Assembly (NCBI RefSeq): GCF_963676475.1
Contig: NZ_OY781106.1
Coordinates: 3,030,709 to 3,094,708 of the forward strand
Direction: 5' to 3'
DNA: 64,000 nucleotides
Source: an uncultured Celeribacter sp.
Lineage (GTDB): Bacteria; Pseudomonadota; Alphaproteobacteria; Rhodobacterales; Rhodobacteraceae
Shown here: piece after piece, positions 25,559-35,539 of the stretch
How positions within the stretch are numbered: position 1 is the first letter of the stretch
Layout: each line of letters begins with the position of its first letter
Notes under the pieces: model-generated
Seen by the model: the letters and a program-made list of their open reading frames with translations, nothing else
Databases searched by the model: none
Told to the model about the DNA's origin: nothing
Translations under genes and position numbers: made by a program

Positions 25559-26854
25559 GTGGGCTCAGTATTCCGCCTTATCTATCTGAAAAGATTTTTC
25601 CGCGCAATTCGGGAAGAGGGTGTTGGAACGGCTCTCAGGAAGGCAGTTTTCTGGACAAAGTTTTTTCTGGGCGGTGCGGCGCCAAGTGGCTTTATCGCCC
25701 GTCGCTACGGGGTGTCATCGGGGTATTATCTGGGCGGCATATGGCGCGATCTGGCCGAACGCCAGAGCTTTGACGCGTCCCGCAACTTCAAACCCAAGAC
25801 GCCCAAGGTCGTTGTCATTGGCGATCTGAACCTGCCGCAATGCAAGAAGTACCGCGTTGCGCAATTGTCCGAACTGTTCGAGATCAAAGGCTGGCAGTTC
25901 GACTACAGTTCGATCGGGGACGCGCCACGTGCCGCCGAACTGTTGCAGGATGCGACGCATCTGATCCTCTATCGTGTCTTGATGGGCAAAGCGTTGTCAG
26001 AAGTTTTGTATGAAGCGCGCCGCCTTGGCATTCCGGTGCTCTACGATATTGACGATCCCCTGTTTTCCATTTCGGCCTATGCGACATATGAAAATATGAA
26101 AGCCCTGCCCGAAAGGCTGGCCGTCCACTTCATGGATGAGGCGCCCAAATATGCTCTGGCGATGAACGCCTGCGATATGGTGTCTGTCTCGACGCCGCGC
26201 TTGGCGGAATTTGCGCGGCGCTACGTCATGCGTCCTGTCGTGGTGCGCAGAAATTTTGCGGACCGCTCGACGCTTGCCGCATGTCCGGCACCTGAAAGTA
26301 CACCCGCCGAGGCCGGTGTGTTCCGCATGGGCTTTGCAACCGGGTCTCAGGGGCATGAGATGGATTTGGCGGTTGTGGCCGATGCGTTGGCCGAGTTCCT
26401 CTCACGCGCTCCCGGGCGCAAGCTGATGTTGATCGGGCAGGTGAACCAAAAGTTTATTCCCGAGGACCTGTTGCCCTATTGTGAATTCGAGCCGTTCACG
26501 GATTACGAGACCTATCTCGCTGTTCTTGCCAAATGCGATGTGGTTTTGCTGCCCTTGACGGATGACATGTTCAATCAGTCCAAAAGCGCAGTGCGGGCTT
26601 TGGATGCTGCCGCGGTCGCGCGTCCGGTCATCGCGTCGGATGTTTCGGATCAAAAGCATTTCGTTTTGGATGGAAAGACCGGCATTCTGGTGTCGCAAGG
26701 TCAAAGCTGGCTGACGGCGCTTGAGCAGATGGCAAAGGATCCGACGTTTTGCAACGCGATGGGGAGGGCGGCGCGCGCCAATCTGACTGAAAATTGGGCC
26801 GCCATGGACAGGGAGCCGGTGGCCGGTGCCGATTTCTGGGACTTTTTTAGCTGA
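25559..26854 (+). CDS. Glycosyltransferase, GT-B fold (431 aa)
   Basis: The N-terminal 80 residues are basic and helical. A Rossmann-type region follows (KVVVIGDLNLPQCKKYRVAQ), then VLYDIDDPLFS and a C-terminal donor-binding half (FEPFTDYETYLAVLAKCDVV, SKSAVRALDAAAVARPVIAS). This matches proteins in which the GT1/4 C-terminal domain follows a DxDD-type motif. The GTG start has GGAG upstream. The next transferase starts 2 bp after its stop, so the two form a plus-strand pair diverging from the main operon. Confidence 0.75.
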   Translation: MGSVFRLIYLKRFFRAIREEGVGTALRKAVFWTKFFLGGAAPSGFIARRYGVSSGYYLGGIWRDLAERQSFDASRNFKPKTPKVVVIGDLNLPQCKKYRVAQLSELFEIKGWQFDYSSIGDAPRAAELLQDATHLILYRVLMGKALSEVLYEARRLGIPVLYDIDDPLFSISAYATYENMKALPERLAVHFMDEAPKYALAMNACDMVSVSTPRLAEFARRYVMRPVVVRRNFADRSTLAACPAPESTPAEAGVFRMGFATGSQGHEMDLAVVADALAEFLSRAPGRKLMLIGQVNQKFIPEDLLPYCEFEPFTDYETYLAVLAKCDVVLLPLTDDMFNQSKSAVRALDAAAVARPVIASDVSDQKHFVLDGKTGILVSQGQSWLTALEQMAKDPTFCNAMGRAARANLTENWAAMDREPVAGADFWDFFS

Positions 26855-26856
26855 TC

Positions 26857-28080
26857 ATGCATGTCGTCGTCGTCAACATACATTTCGCGCCTTTCACCTA
26901 TGGCGGTGCCACGATCGTGGCGGAGGAGGTGGCGAAGGCGCTTGTCGCGCGTCATGATGTGACGGTGAGTGCCATTTCCACCATTTGTCGTGAGGATCTC
27001 GAGCCCTATGCTGTCATGCGCACGACCAGTGAGGGGTTTGACAGCTATCTGATCAACATCCCGGCCAAATGTTCCTTTGAAAACACCTACTCCAATGTGG
27101 CCCTGAACGCGGCCATCACGCGGCTTTGGGGGCGTCTGTCCCCGGATGTCGTACATGTTCACTGTGTTCAGCGTATCGGAGCAGATGTCGTGCGGCTGGC
27201 GAAAGAGGCCGGGTATAAAACGGTTTTGTCCGTTCACGATTATTGGTGGCTTTGCGAACGCCAGTTCATGGTGCGCACGGATGGTGCCTATTGCGATCAG
27301 GATGCGATTGACCTGTCAGTTTGTGCGCATTGCGTTCCGAATATCCGGAAAACCCAGAAGCGTCAGGCGCATCTTTTCAAGGCAATGGCTGCTGCCGACC
27401 TCATCACCTTTCCGTCGCAACACGCACGTGATCTGCATGTCGCCTCCGGGCTTCGTGCACTGGCCGATAAAATGGTGATCTGGCATAACGGTGTGCGATT
27501 GCCGGAAGCGGCATTTTTCGTGCAGCAAAAGGCGCGTCGGGATGCGGATAAGCGCGTGGTGTTCGGATTTGTCGGCGGACCGTCCCAACTCAAGGGGTGG
27601 CCATTGATCCGGGATGCCTTTGCCGGATTGGGTCGGGACGATTTCCGTGGTCTTTTGGTCGACGGTGGCGATGTCGCCTCCTGGTGGCCTTCGGAACGTC
27701 GTGCGGAGTTGTGGCAACTGAAAGGCGACTGGTCCATCGTTGAAAAATACAGTCAGGACACGATGGATGGGTTCTATGCGCAAATCGACGTTTTGCTGTT
27801 CATGTCGCAATGGAAAGAGACCTTTGGCCTGACCATTCGGGAGGCCTTGAGCCGGGGGATACGGGTGATCCAGACGGACAGTGGCGGAACGACCGAACAT
27901 CCGGCTCTGGATGCAGATCGGCTCATTCCGATCGGCGCTTCCGCTGAACGTCTGCAACAGGAGATCACTGCCTGTCTGGAGGCAGACCTATCGCATCCCA
28001 TCGCGGGGATCGAAAGCTATTCGGATCAGGCGGATAACTTGATGGCATGGCTGTCTGAACCGGAGCGTTCTGAGGCCTAG
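26857..28080 (+). CDS. Glycosyltransferase family 4
   Basis: A 407-residue GT-B transferase. The N-terminal FAPFTYGGATIVAEEVAKAL and VLSVHDYWWLCERQ (typical of GT4 proteins acting on bacterial glycans), a cysteine pair in CAHCVPN, and the C-terminal LFMSQWKETFGLTIREALSR (E-x7-E) are present. The CDQDA...CAHC segment may bind a metal. It is co-transcribed with the preceding transferase and convergent with the RTX gene. Confidence 0.85.
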   Translation: MHVVVVNIHFAPFTYGGATIVAEEVAKALVARHDVTVSAISTICREDLEPYAVMRTTSEGFDSYLINIPAKCSFENTYSNVALNAAITRLWGRLSPDVVHVHCVQRIGADVVRLAKEAGYKTVLSVHDYWWLCERQFMVRTDGAYCDQDAIDLSVCAHCVPNIRKTQKRQAHLFKAMAAADLITFPSQHARDLHVASGLRALADKMVIWHNGVRLPEAAFFVQQKARRDADKRVVFGFVGGPSQLKGWPLIRDAFAGLGRDDFRGLLVDGGDVASWWPSERRAELWQLKGDWSIVEKYSQDTMDGFYAQIDVLLFMSQWKETFGLTIREALSRGIRVIQTDSGGTTEHPALDADRLIPIGASAERLQQEITACLEADLSHPIAGIESYSDQADNLMAWLSEPERSEA

Positions 28081-28082
28081 GG

Positions 28083-28129
28083 GCAGGGGTGGGGCCCGTC
28101 GCTGTGAGTGGCCTGTCGTGGGGCCCTGC
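28083..28129. terminator. Possible bidirectional hairpin between convergent genes
   Basis: Arms GCAGGG (28083-28088) and CCCTGC (28124-28129) enclose two GGGGCCC blocks in the 57-bp gap between a plus-strand transferase and the minus-strand RTX gene. No U-tract follows on either side, so this is only a weak terminator candidate. Confidence 0.3.
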
Positions 28130-28137
28130 AAGCTTTC

Positions 28138-31100
28138 TCAAAGGAGAAAGTTGCTGCTTGACAGGTCACTGAGCGACATATGCTCAATCATAATATACTC
28201 CCCGGTCCCGGAGGAGAAAAAGACACCCTGAGATGTCTCGAACAGGTGATAGGTGCGCAGATCCTCCCAACTGTCGATGCCTGAAAGGGCGCTGATATCA
28301 ATGACATCGTGAGACTCGAAATCCGTGATGTAATCGTAGCCGCCGTCTTCCTCGAAGACGAAGGTGTCCGGGTCACTGCCGCCTGTGAGAATGTCACGGC
28401 CTGCCCCGCCATATAGCCTGTCGGCACCGGTGCCGCCGTCCAGAATGTCCTCTCCGGTGCCCCCGTAGAGGATGTCGCTCCCCGAGTTGCCATAAAGAGT
28501 GTCATCGTCGGCATCGCCATGGATGATGTCATTTTTCGTGCCGCCATCTATCCAGTCGTGTCCTCTGCCGCCGTGGATCCTATCCTGTCCGGTACCCCCG
28601 CGTATCTCATCTGCGCCCTTGTCGCCGTAGATCAGGTCATCACCGTCATCTCCGAAGAGCCTATCGGCATCGTCTCCGCCTTCGATCCTGTCGTTGCCGT
28701 TGCCGCCCAAAATGGTATCTTTGGCGCCTTCGCCTCGGATGATGTCATCGCCGTCTTCGCCTCGGATGATGTCATCGCCACGTCCACCGTAAACGGTGTC
28801 ATTGTCTTCGCCGCCATAGATCGAGTCATGGCCGTCGCCGCCATAAATCTCATCTTGTCCGCTGTCGCCAAAGAGGCGGTCTCTGGAGGTGCCTCCGTCG
28901 ATTTTGTCATTGCCGGTGCCGCCATAGATCGTGTCCGATCCGTCTTGGCCGAGCAATGTATCATCGCCGTCCTCGCCATAAATCTGATCATTGTGATTGC
29001 CGCCGTAGATGATGTCCATATTGCCACCGCCCCAAAGCGTGTCGTGGCCATCGCCCCCCACGATCAGATCGTTGCCGTTTTCACCGTAGATTGTATCGTT
29101 TCCCGTTTCACCATAGAGGGAGTCATCACCGGTGCCGCCGAAGATTTCATCCCACCCACGTCCCCCGTAGACCAGATCGTTTTCGGAGCCTGCGTTGATG
29201 ACGTCATCGCCGTGTCCACCATAGATGGTGTCCGCGCCCGCATCGCCCCAGATGAAATCCACATCGGAGCCTCCGTCGATCCAATCATCGCCATCGCCGC
29301 CATAAATCGTATCGCGGGCGCCTTCTCCCCAGATTTCATCTGCACCGCTCTGGCCCAGAATGATGTCGAGACCTTTGCCGCCGCGCAGTTCATCGTCGCC
29401 GGTGCCACCATCTATGTCGTCATTTCCGTCGCCGCCATCGAGGATGTCGTTGCCCTGATCTCCCTTGATTTGATCGTTGCCGGTGTCGCCCCAGATTTGA
29501 TCGTTGCCCGCCTCGCCATCAATCCAGTCTTCGCCGGAGTTTCCATAGACGATATCATCATCGTCACCGGCCGAGATCCAATCGTTTCCGTCATGGCCGT
29601 AGATCAGGTCATTGCCCTCGAAACCGTAAAGTCGGTCATCGCCATTATGTCCTTCGATGAGTTCGTCGATTTCTGAGCCTATGATCTCATCGTCGTCTGG
29701 CGTTCCTTTGATCAACAAGCGGTTGTCGATGATTTGGGGTGGTCCAAAATCGTTCAGAACCTCGAAATGAGAGAGTTGTTCGAGCTGAAGATTGGCAATC
29801 GCTGTCGCGTCAAAGGGCATGCCGTCGACCGTATAAAGTTCGAGGCGCTCGCCGTTGATCGTGATAAGGGCGCCATAGGCCGTGGACGAAATGCTCAGGA
29901 AGTCAACGCTGCGTATGCCATAGGCCGTGAGATCCAGAGTGTCCTGACGATAGTCGAAATCGGTAATGCGGTCGGTCTCATCGTCTTTTTCGAGGATAAA
30001 GACATCTCTGCCGCTGCCGCCCGTGAGCGTGTCCGCGCCAGCGCCATCGAAGATCTGATCGTCTCCAGCCTGGCCGTGAAGCGTATCGGCATCGCTGCTG
30101 CCGGTCAGCATATCGCTTGCGGAGGTGCCGGTTAAACTTCCACCAGAGGTCAATGACTGGGTGACGCCAATTTCGTTCAGGTCGACCGTGAACCTCGAAA
30201 ATCCCGTCCCCGCCTCATCAGCCACCACAATCGTCAGGCGGTCACCGTCAAGTGTCGCATCCATGGCGGACACATTGTTGAGTGCGGCCCCTGTAAGAGA
30301 GTTGTCCACCGCACTCAGGAATTGTAGCCGCCCGTTCGGGGCAACGGAAAAAAGCTGCAAGCCATTGCCGCCCCCATTCACGACCACAAGCCCGCGCCCG
30401 TTGTAGGTGAAGGCAGCCATTTCATTAATGTTGGTGAGCGAATATCCGTTGCCATCCAGAATATGGTCGACAGGCTTCAGAGAGCCATCGGGGTTCACCA
30501 AAACCGTGGATAACGAGCCACTCGTGGCGCTGGCCACGAGGGCGTATGTCTGGCCATTGATGTCCACGGTCTCCAGACATGTCGGTGAATTGATCCACAA
30601 TCCGTTGCCCGCCGACGCCGTGTCGATGATGGTGGACGACCCGTTCGCATTGGCGACAAAGGAGACCAGAGAGTCCAATTCTTCATAGATGGCGAGCCCA
30701 TGCAGGGCGCCGTTCATATCCCTTGCGACAAGTCCCGCGACCTGATGGTCGACATATTCAGAAGAGAGAAAGAAGGTTTCGCTTTCTGTACTCTCGATTG
30801 CGCTGGTGAGGGTGTAGCTGCCATCCTGTTTCGCAAAGAGGGTCAGGCCGGAGTCTGTCTGTGCAATATCGGTGGTATTGGCGTCGTCCCCGGCCTGAAA
30901 CGTCTTATTCGTGAAGTTGCTCGAGGCGAAAGGATTTGTGCTGGCGGTTTTGAACCCTCCCATGAAATATCCGATCGCGACGAACTGGGTTGCGCCACCG
31001 TATTCGATCTCGACAAAGGCGGGTTCTGTCGGGGAGATCACCCCGGACGGAACGGACCAGCTCTGCATCAAGGTGCCGCTGTCCAGTTCGAACAGGGCAG

Positions 31101-31242
31101 AGACACCCCCGGCGCGTGACAGGGTATAAAGATACTCAACGCCGCCGTATTCGAAGAGTGCGACATCCCCGATACCGGTCAAATAGGCCTGATCCAGATG
31201 CTGGCCAAAACTATATTCGAACGAAAAGCTAACCGTTCCCAT
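28138..31242 (-). CDS. Large RTX calcium-binding secreted protein (1034 aa)
   Basis: Residues about 1-360 form repeating beta-strand segments that look like a beta-propeller (for example AAFTYNGRGLVVVNGGG). A short RTX block (about 370-400) and a DVFILEKDDETDRITDF segment follow, then a long array of GGxGxDxux nonapeptides (about 515-940) that would fold as a calcium-binding beta-roll. The C-terminus repeats the DTFVFEEDGGYDYITDF motif and ends SSSNFLL, as in type I secretion substrates. No Sec signal is present. No ABC/MFP secretion genes lie nearby. Function unknown; adhesion or surface-layer roles are common for such proteins. Confidence 0.85.
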   Translation of the reverse strand: MGTVSFSFEYSFGQHLDQAYLTGIGDVALFEYGGVEYLYTLSRAGGVSALFELDSGTLMQSWSVPSGVISPTEPAFVEIEYGGATQFVAIGYFMGGFKTASTNPFASSNFTNKTFQAGDDANTTDIAQTDSGLTLFAKQDGSYTLTSAIESTESETFFLSSEYVDHQVAGLVARDMNGALHGLAIYEELDSLVSFVANANGSSTIIDTASAGNGLWINSPTCLETVDINGQTYALVASATSGSLSTVLVNPDGSLKPVDHILDGNGYSLTNINEMAAFTYNGRGLVVVNGGGNGLQLFSVAPNGRLQFLSAVDNSLTGAALNNVSAMDATLDGDRLTIVVADEAGTGFSRFTVDLNEIGVTQSLTSGGSLTGTSASDMLTGSSDADTLHGQAGDDQIFDGAGADTLTGGSGRDVFILEKDDETDRITDFDYRQDTLDLTAYGIRSVDFLSISSTAYGALITINGERLELYTVDGMPFDATAIANLQLEQLSHFEVLNDFGPPQIIDNRLLIKGTPDDDEIIGSEIDELIEGHNGDDRLYGFEGNDLIYGHDGNDWISAGDDDDIVYGNSGEDWIDGEAGNDQIWGDTGNDQIKGDQGNDILDGGDGNDDIDGGTGDDELRGGKGLDIILGQSGADEIWGEGARDTIYGGDGDDWIDGGSDVDFIWGDAGADTIYGGHGDDVINAGSENDLVYGGRGWDEIFGGTGDDSLYGETGNDTIYGENGNDLIVGGDGHDTLWGGGNMDIIYGGNHNDQIYGEDGDDTLLGQDGSDTIYGGTGNDKIDGGTSRDRLFGDSGQDEIYGGDGHDSIYGGEDNDTVYGGRGDDIIRGEDGDDIIRGEGAKDTILGGNGNDRIEGGDDADRLFGDDGDDLIYGDKGADEIRGGTGQDRIHGGRGHDWIDGGTKNDIIHGDADDDTLYGNSGSDILYGGTGEDILDGGTGADRLYGGAGRDILTGGSDPDTFVFEEDGGYDYITDFESHDVIDISALSGIDSWEDLRTYHLFETSQGVFFSSGTGEYIMIEHMSLSDLSSSNFLL

Positions 31243-31604
31243 TTCTCACCACAATTCCCAGTTCATCCGTCGGGCAGTGTGTGGAAATTGGTCTGAAATA
31301 CTCTTAACGGCTTCTGGGGAAGTGTTGAAATTACGTCTAAAATTAACCCTATCCGCCATATTTCAAACATAAAAATATAGGATGGATGGAGCTATGGAAT
31401 GCTTCAAATGGTATGACGATGCTTTGCTAGGACTTGTGTATCAGTGTGCTCCAAGCTGTGAAAATTGAGCGAAAGGTGCCTGTGCTCGACTTGGTCTTTG
31501 GCCATGAGTATGGTTTTAGAAGGATATGATTTTTAAAGGATGAAAGGTTCAGGCGCGAGCCGTCTGATCACTGTCCGGCTCGAAGGAATTGAGGAAAGAG
31601 CGGC
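31243..31604. other. Intergenic region between two divergent RTX genes
   Basis: This stretch of 362 bp is visibly more AT-rich than the neighbouring genes. It must hold the promoters of both the RTX protein and the S8 protease. GAGGAAAG precedes the protease start. No convincing ORF, RNA gene, long repeat or recognised operator was seen. Confidence 0.6.
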
Positions 31605-34526
31605 ATGGGATACCAAGACAACCCCTTATTTTCGCAGCAATCGGGTTATTACAATTTGATCAACCTTGTGCCGGTTTGGAGCGATTACACCGGCCAGGGT
31701 CTACATGTCGGAGTCTTTGATGACGGCATGGATGTTATGCATCCCGACCTCGTGGGTAACTATGATGCGTCGAAAGAAAGCAATTTGGTCTCGGCCACGC
31801 ATTCGGCCTATTATGACATACATGGCACATCCGTCGCCGGGATCATCGGGGCGTCCAACAATGATATCGGGGGCGTAGGGGTTGCCTATGATGTGTCACT
31901 GACGTCCATGAACTTGATCGTGGGCGGCGGTTCTCTGTACTACAACCAGTTTATGGCCTTGCTCGAAGAGGGAGCAAAATTCGATATCGCCAACAACAGT
32001 TGGGGGTATAAATTGGTCTACGAGGATTTCGGCAATCTTGCGGATGCCTACAGCGCGATGTCGGACATGGAGGCATCCTATGCCGCAGTGGTTGCCGAGG
32101 GGCGCGGGGGCCTGGGGACTATTATCGTGTCTGCGGCTGGAAATGGTGTCGGAGTCTATGACAATTATCAAGGCAGCGCTCAGGCCAATGGCTATGGGCA
32201 GATGTTCGAAAACATCACCGTTGCGGCGACGAATGGTGATGGCGATGTCAGGTCTTATTCCTCCTTTGGCACGAATGTCCTCATCTCTGCCCCTTCGGCT
32301 TGGGTGACGACCGATCGCTTGGGGTATTCTGGATATTCCGCCGGGGACTATACAAGTGATTTCGGGGGAACCTCGGCGGCGACACCCGTGATTTCGGGTG
32401 TGGCGGCTTTGATGCTGGAGGCGAACCCGGACCTCGGGTGGCGCGATGTTCAGAATATTCTGGCTGCGTCCGCGCAACAGACAGGGTCGACCTTTGGAAA
32501 TGGTGCTGAAAGCTTTGAGCAGGGAGCTTGGTTTTCGAACGGGGCCAACACCTGGAACGGTGGCGGGATGAGTTTCAACATCTCCTATGGCTACGGCATG
32601 GTCGATGCCCTTGCCGCCGTGCGGATGGCAGAGGTGTGGAGCCACTTCTACCCGGAGGCCTATACATCCGAAAATCTTGTCTCGACCTCCGCAAGCCGCA
32701 CTCTTCTTGCGACCGTTGAGGCCGGGAATTCGAGAAGCGCGCATATCACCATCACGGAAGATATCTCGATTGAGCATTTGCAGATTGATATTGATTACAG
32801 CAGCTATCGGGCCAGTGATGCCACGCTGATCCTGATCGACCCCGATGGCAATGAATGGATCTTGCGGGACCGGGACGGCCCCAGTACCGAGGGCTGGGAC
32901 GGCAGCTGGGCCTACACGGTGTCTGGCCTGCGCGGTGTGTCCAGCGTGGGCACCTGGAGCGTGCGGTATGAAAATCATGGGGTCTGGACGGACGGGACGT
33001 TTGACAGCGTGTCCCTGAGATTCTCGGGCGCCGCTCAGACCGTCGATGACGTGCATCACATCACCCAGGATTTCCTTGAACTGAAATCGGAGGAGCCTGA
33101 AGAACGAGCTCTCATCACGGATAGCAATGGTGGCGCAGACTGGCTCAACCTTGTTGCGCTGACCGGCGATGTCACGGTCGAGCTCGGCGGTCGCCTGGCC
33201 GTGAATGGCACGGATTGGGCGGGCATTTCCGGGGATATCGAAAAGCTGGCCTTGGGCGATGGCAACGATGATGCCATGGGGAACGGTTCTGACAATGAAA
33301 TTCTCGGTGGCCGTGGAGACGACAGGATCGACGCGCTCGATGGCGATGACGTGATCGAAGGCGGCGAGGGGTCAGACTATCTGATCGGCTCCGGCGGCAA
33401 TGACATGCTCTATGGCGGCGACGGCTTCGACTACCTGTTTGGCGGCGACGGCAATGATACCCTGTCAGGGGAAGGCGCTTCGGGGCATCTCTATGGCGGT
33501 CGCGGAGATGACAAACTGTTTGGCGGCAACGAGTCCGATAAACTTCTCGGCGAAGGCGCAAACGATCTCATCAATGGCTACGGTGGCAATGACCATCTCG
33601 ACGGTGGGGATGGTGAGGATGTCATCTATGGCGGCACCGGAAACGACCGGATTTATGCGGGTGCCCAGAGTGATACCGTTTCAGGCGAAGCGGATAACGA
33701 CACGATCTATGGGCAGGGTGGCGATGACATCCTGAGAGGCGGCGATGGTGTCGATATCATCTACGGTGGCGTTGGCTCTGATAATATCTACGGCGACGCC
33801 GGGCGCGACTTCCTGCGGGGAGAGGACGACGACGATGTCATTGATGGCGGTACAGGTGCCGATGTGATTTGGGGCGGTCGCGGTCGCGATACCCTGAGCG
33901 GTGGCCTGGACGGGGATACGATCCGGGGCGAGGGTGCCGAAGACATCATTTGGGGCGACGCGGGCGACGATTGGCTTCACGGTGGTGGTTCCGATGATTT
34001 TGTCAACGGAGGCGAGGACAACGATCGTATTTACGGGGCTGCCGGTGAGGATGACCTGCGTGGTTCCGGTGGCAACGACATTCTTTTCGGGGGCACCGAA
34101 GATGATCGGCTGGATGGTGGCATCGGCGAAGACTATCTCTATGGCAATGCCGACAATGACACTTTGCTGGGCAACAACGGCCATGACTATCTTTTCGGGG
34201 AAAATGGCCTGGATGTTTTGGATGGCGGTCTCGGCGACGATCACTTGAACGGTGGGACACAAAAAGACGTGCTCACTGGAGGCGGCGGTGCCGATGTGTT
34301 CATATTCGAGAATGGCACGGGTGTGGATACGATTACAGATTTTGAAATATCTGTGGATCACGTCGACATTCAGGGAATCTCCGGGATCACCAGTGCCGAA
34401 GACCTTTTCGCGAACCATCTCTACGATACCGCGCAAGGCGCCGTGTTCGACTCTCTGAACGGGGATAAAATCATTTTCAGCGGATTGAGCGTCAGCGATC
34501 TTTCTGCTTCGGATTTCCTGCTCTGA
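31605..34526 (+). CDS. Kexin-like S8 serine protease with P-domain and RTX repeats
   Basis: A secreted subtilase of 973 residues. The triad is D39 in GVFDDGMD (the DDG form seen in kexin/furin), H73 in HGTSVAG and S257 in GGTSAATP, with oxyanion N180 in SAAGN. There is no propeptide: the catalytic domain starts near residue 20. A P-domain (about 365-485, with ATLILIDPDGNEWILRDRDG) follows. RTX nonapeptides fill about 545-890, then DVFIFENGTGVDTITDF and a SASDFLL end. The missing Sec signal plus the RTX end indicate type I secretion with calcium-triggered folding outside the cell. Confidence 0.92.
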   Translation: MGYQDNPLFSQQSGYYNLINLVPVWSDYTGQGLHVGVFDDGMDVMHPDLVGNYDASKESNLVSATHSAYYDIHGTSVAGIIGASNNDIGGVGVAYDVSLTSMNLIVGGGSLYYNQFMALLEEGAKFDIANNSWGYKLVYEDFGNLADAYSAMSDMEASYAAVVAEGRGGLGTIIVSAAGNGVGVYDNYQGSAQANGYGQMFENITVAATNGDGDVRSYSSFGTNVLISAPSAWVTTDRLGYSGYSAGDYTSDFGGTSAATPVISGVAALMLEANPDLGWRDVQNILAASAQQTGSTFGNGAESFEQGAWFSNGANTWNGGGMSFNISYGYGMVDALAAVRMAEVWSHFYPEAYTSENLVSTSASRTLLATVEAGNSRSAHITITEDISIEHLQIDIDYSSYRASDATLILIDPDGNEWILRDRDGPSTEGWDGSWAYTVSGLRGVSSVGTWSVRYENHGVWTDGTFDSVSLRFSGAAQTVDDVHHITQDFLELKSEEPEERALITDSNGGADWLNLVALTGDVTVELGGRLAVNGTDWAGISGDIEKLALGDGNDDAMGNGSDNEILGGRGDDRIDALDGDDVIEGGEGSDYLIGSGGNDMLYGGDGFDYLFGGDGNDTLSGEGASGHLYGGRGDDKLFGGNESDKLLGEGANDLINGYGGNDHLDGGDGEDVIYGGTGNDRIYAGAQSDTVSGEADNDTIYGQGGDDILRGGDGVDIIYGGVGSDNIYGDAGRDFLRGEDDDDVIDGGTGADVIWGGRGRDTLSGGLDGDTIRGEGAEDIIWGDAGDDWLHGGGSDDFVNGGEDNDRIYGAAGEDDLRGSGGNDILFGGTEDDRLDGGIGEDYLYGNADNDTLLGNNGHDYLFGENGLDVLDGGLGDDHLNGGTQKDVLTGGGGADVFIFENGTGVDTITDFEISVDHVDIQGISGITSAEDLFANHLYDTAQGAVFDSLNGDKIIFSGLSVSDLSASDFLL

Positions 34527-34633
34527 GATGTGAGCGTTTTCGCACCGGAGATTTTATCGGTGCCCTACTGCTCGCTGGGGCAGACCTGAGTGGATAAAAG
34601 CGTCGGGCACGGGGTCGTGTTCGACGCTTTCCC

Positions 34634-35539
34634 TCAAGATCGCTGTTCTGCTTCCGCGCGCGCTTTCGCCAGGGCCATCTGTTTCTGGCGTTCCCGAAAC
34701 CGCTCCTTGCGGTCCTCATCTGTCTCGTCGATGCACTGGTGACACGACACGCCGTCCTCATATTCCGGGCGGCTTTTGTCTTCGGGCAAGATCGGGCGGC
34801 GACAGGCGTGGCAAAGCTCATGCGGCCCTTCGGTCAAGCCGTGGCCAATCGAGACACGTTGATCGAACACGAAACACTCGCCTTCCCAGAGGCTTTGCGC
34901 CTCCGGCATCTCTTCGAGATATTTCAGAATGCCCCCCTTGAGGTGGTAGACCTCCTCGATGCCTTGCCCCAACAGGAAGTTCGTCGATTTCTCACAGCGA
35001 ATGCCGCCGGTGCAGAACATGGCGATCCGTTTGTTATGGAACCGCTCCTTGTTCTCTTCCCACCATTGCGGGAATTCGCGAAAGGTCTTTGTCTTGGGGT
35101 CTATCGCGTCCTTGAAGGTGCCGATCTGAACTTCGTAGTCGTTGCGTGTGTCGATGATCGCGACGTCATCGGAGGAGATCAGCTCGTTCCATTCTTCCGG
35201 GCTGCAATAGTGTCCGACGCGGGCTTTCGGATCGACATCGGGCTGCCCCATGGTCACGATCTCTTTCTTCAGCCGTACTTTCATGCGGTTGAAGGGCTGG
35301 TCCTGTGCGGTCGAAAGTTTGTATTCGAAATCACCACATCCCGGCAGCATGCGAATGTACGACACCAGCCGGTCGATTGCCTCGGCGGTTGGCCCTGCGA
35401 CCGTGCCGTTGATCCCCTCTTTCGCGAGCAAAAGAGAGCCGGTGATCCCTTCGTCCAGGCAAAGGTCGAGCAACCCCGGGCGCAAACTGGCCGGATCTTC
35501 AAAGCGGGTGAAGTGATAGAGCGCGCAGACTGTAAACAT
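34634..35539 (-). CDS. trhO: tRNA uridine(34) hydroxylase, rhodanese-domain (TrhO/YceA)
   Basis: A 301-residue protein: an N-terminal acylphosphatase-like domain (AKEGINGTVAGP), a rhodanese domain with catalytic C176 in MFCTGGIRCEKS, and a C-terminal pair of CxxC motifs (CHACRRPI and CHQCID) that may bind zinc. The family makes 5-hydroxyuridine at position 34 of tRNAs in an oxygen-dependent reaction. MFTVCALYHF is the usual family start, so ATG 35539 is chosen over one 12 codons earlier; no strong ribosome-binding site is seen. Confidence 0.9.
   Translation of the reverse strand: MFTVCALYHFTRFEDPASLRPGLLDLCLDEGITGSLLLAKEGINGTVAGPTAEAIDRLVSYIRMLPGCGDFEYKLSTAQDQPFNRMKVRLKKEIVTMGQPDVDPKARVGHYCSPEEWNELISSDDVAIIDTRNDYEVQIGTFKDAIDPKTKTFREFPQWWEENKERFHNKRIAMFCTGGIRCEKSTNFLLGQGIEEVYHLKGGILKYLEEMPEAQSLWEGECFVFDQRVSIGHGLTEGPHELCHACRRPILPEDKSRPEYEDGVSCHQCIDETDEDRKERFRERQKQMALAKARAEAEQRS

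Noticed and set aside
28519..29676. A 385-residue frame antisense to the RTX array
   Set aside because: Its Val/Ile/Ala-rich periodic sequence simply mirrors the nonapeptide repeats on the opposite strand.
28390..29700. Short periodic DNA repeats that could be taken for a CRISPR array
   Set aside because: The period is 27 bp in a coding frame with degenerate units encoding GGxGxDxux; there are no conserved repeats with unique spacers.
33681..34436. A 251-residue frame antisense to the protease RTX repeats
   Set aside because: Same repeat-mirroring artefact as in the other RTX gene.
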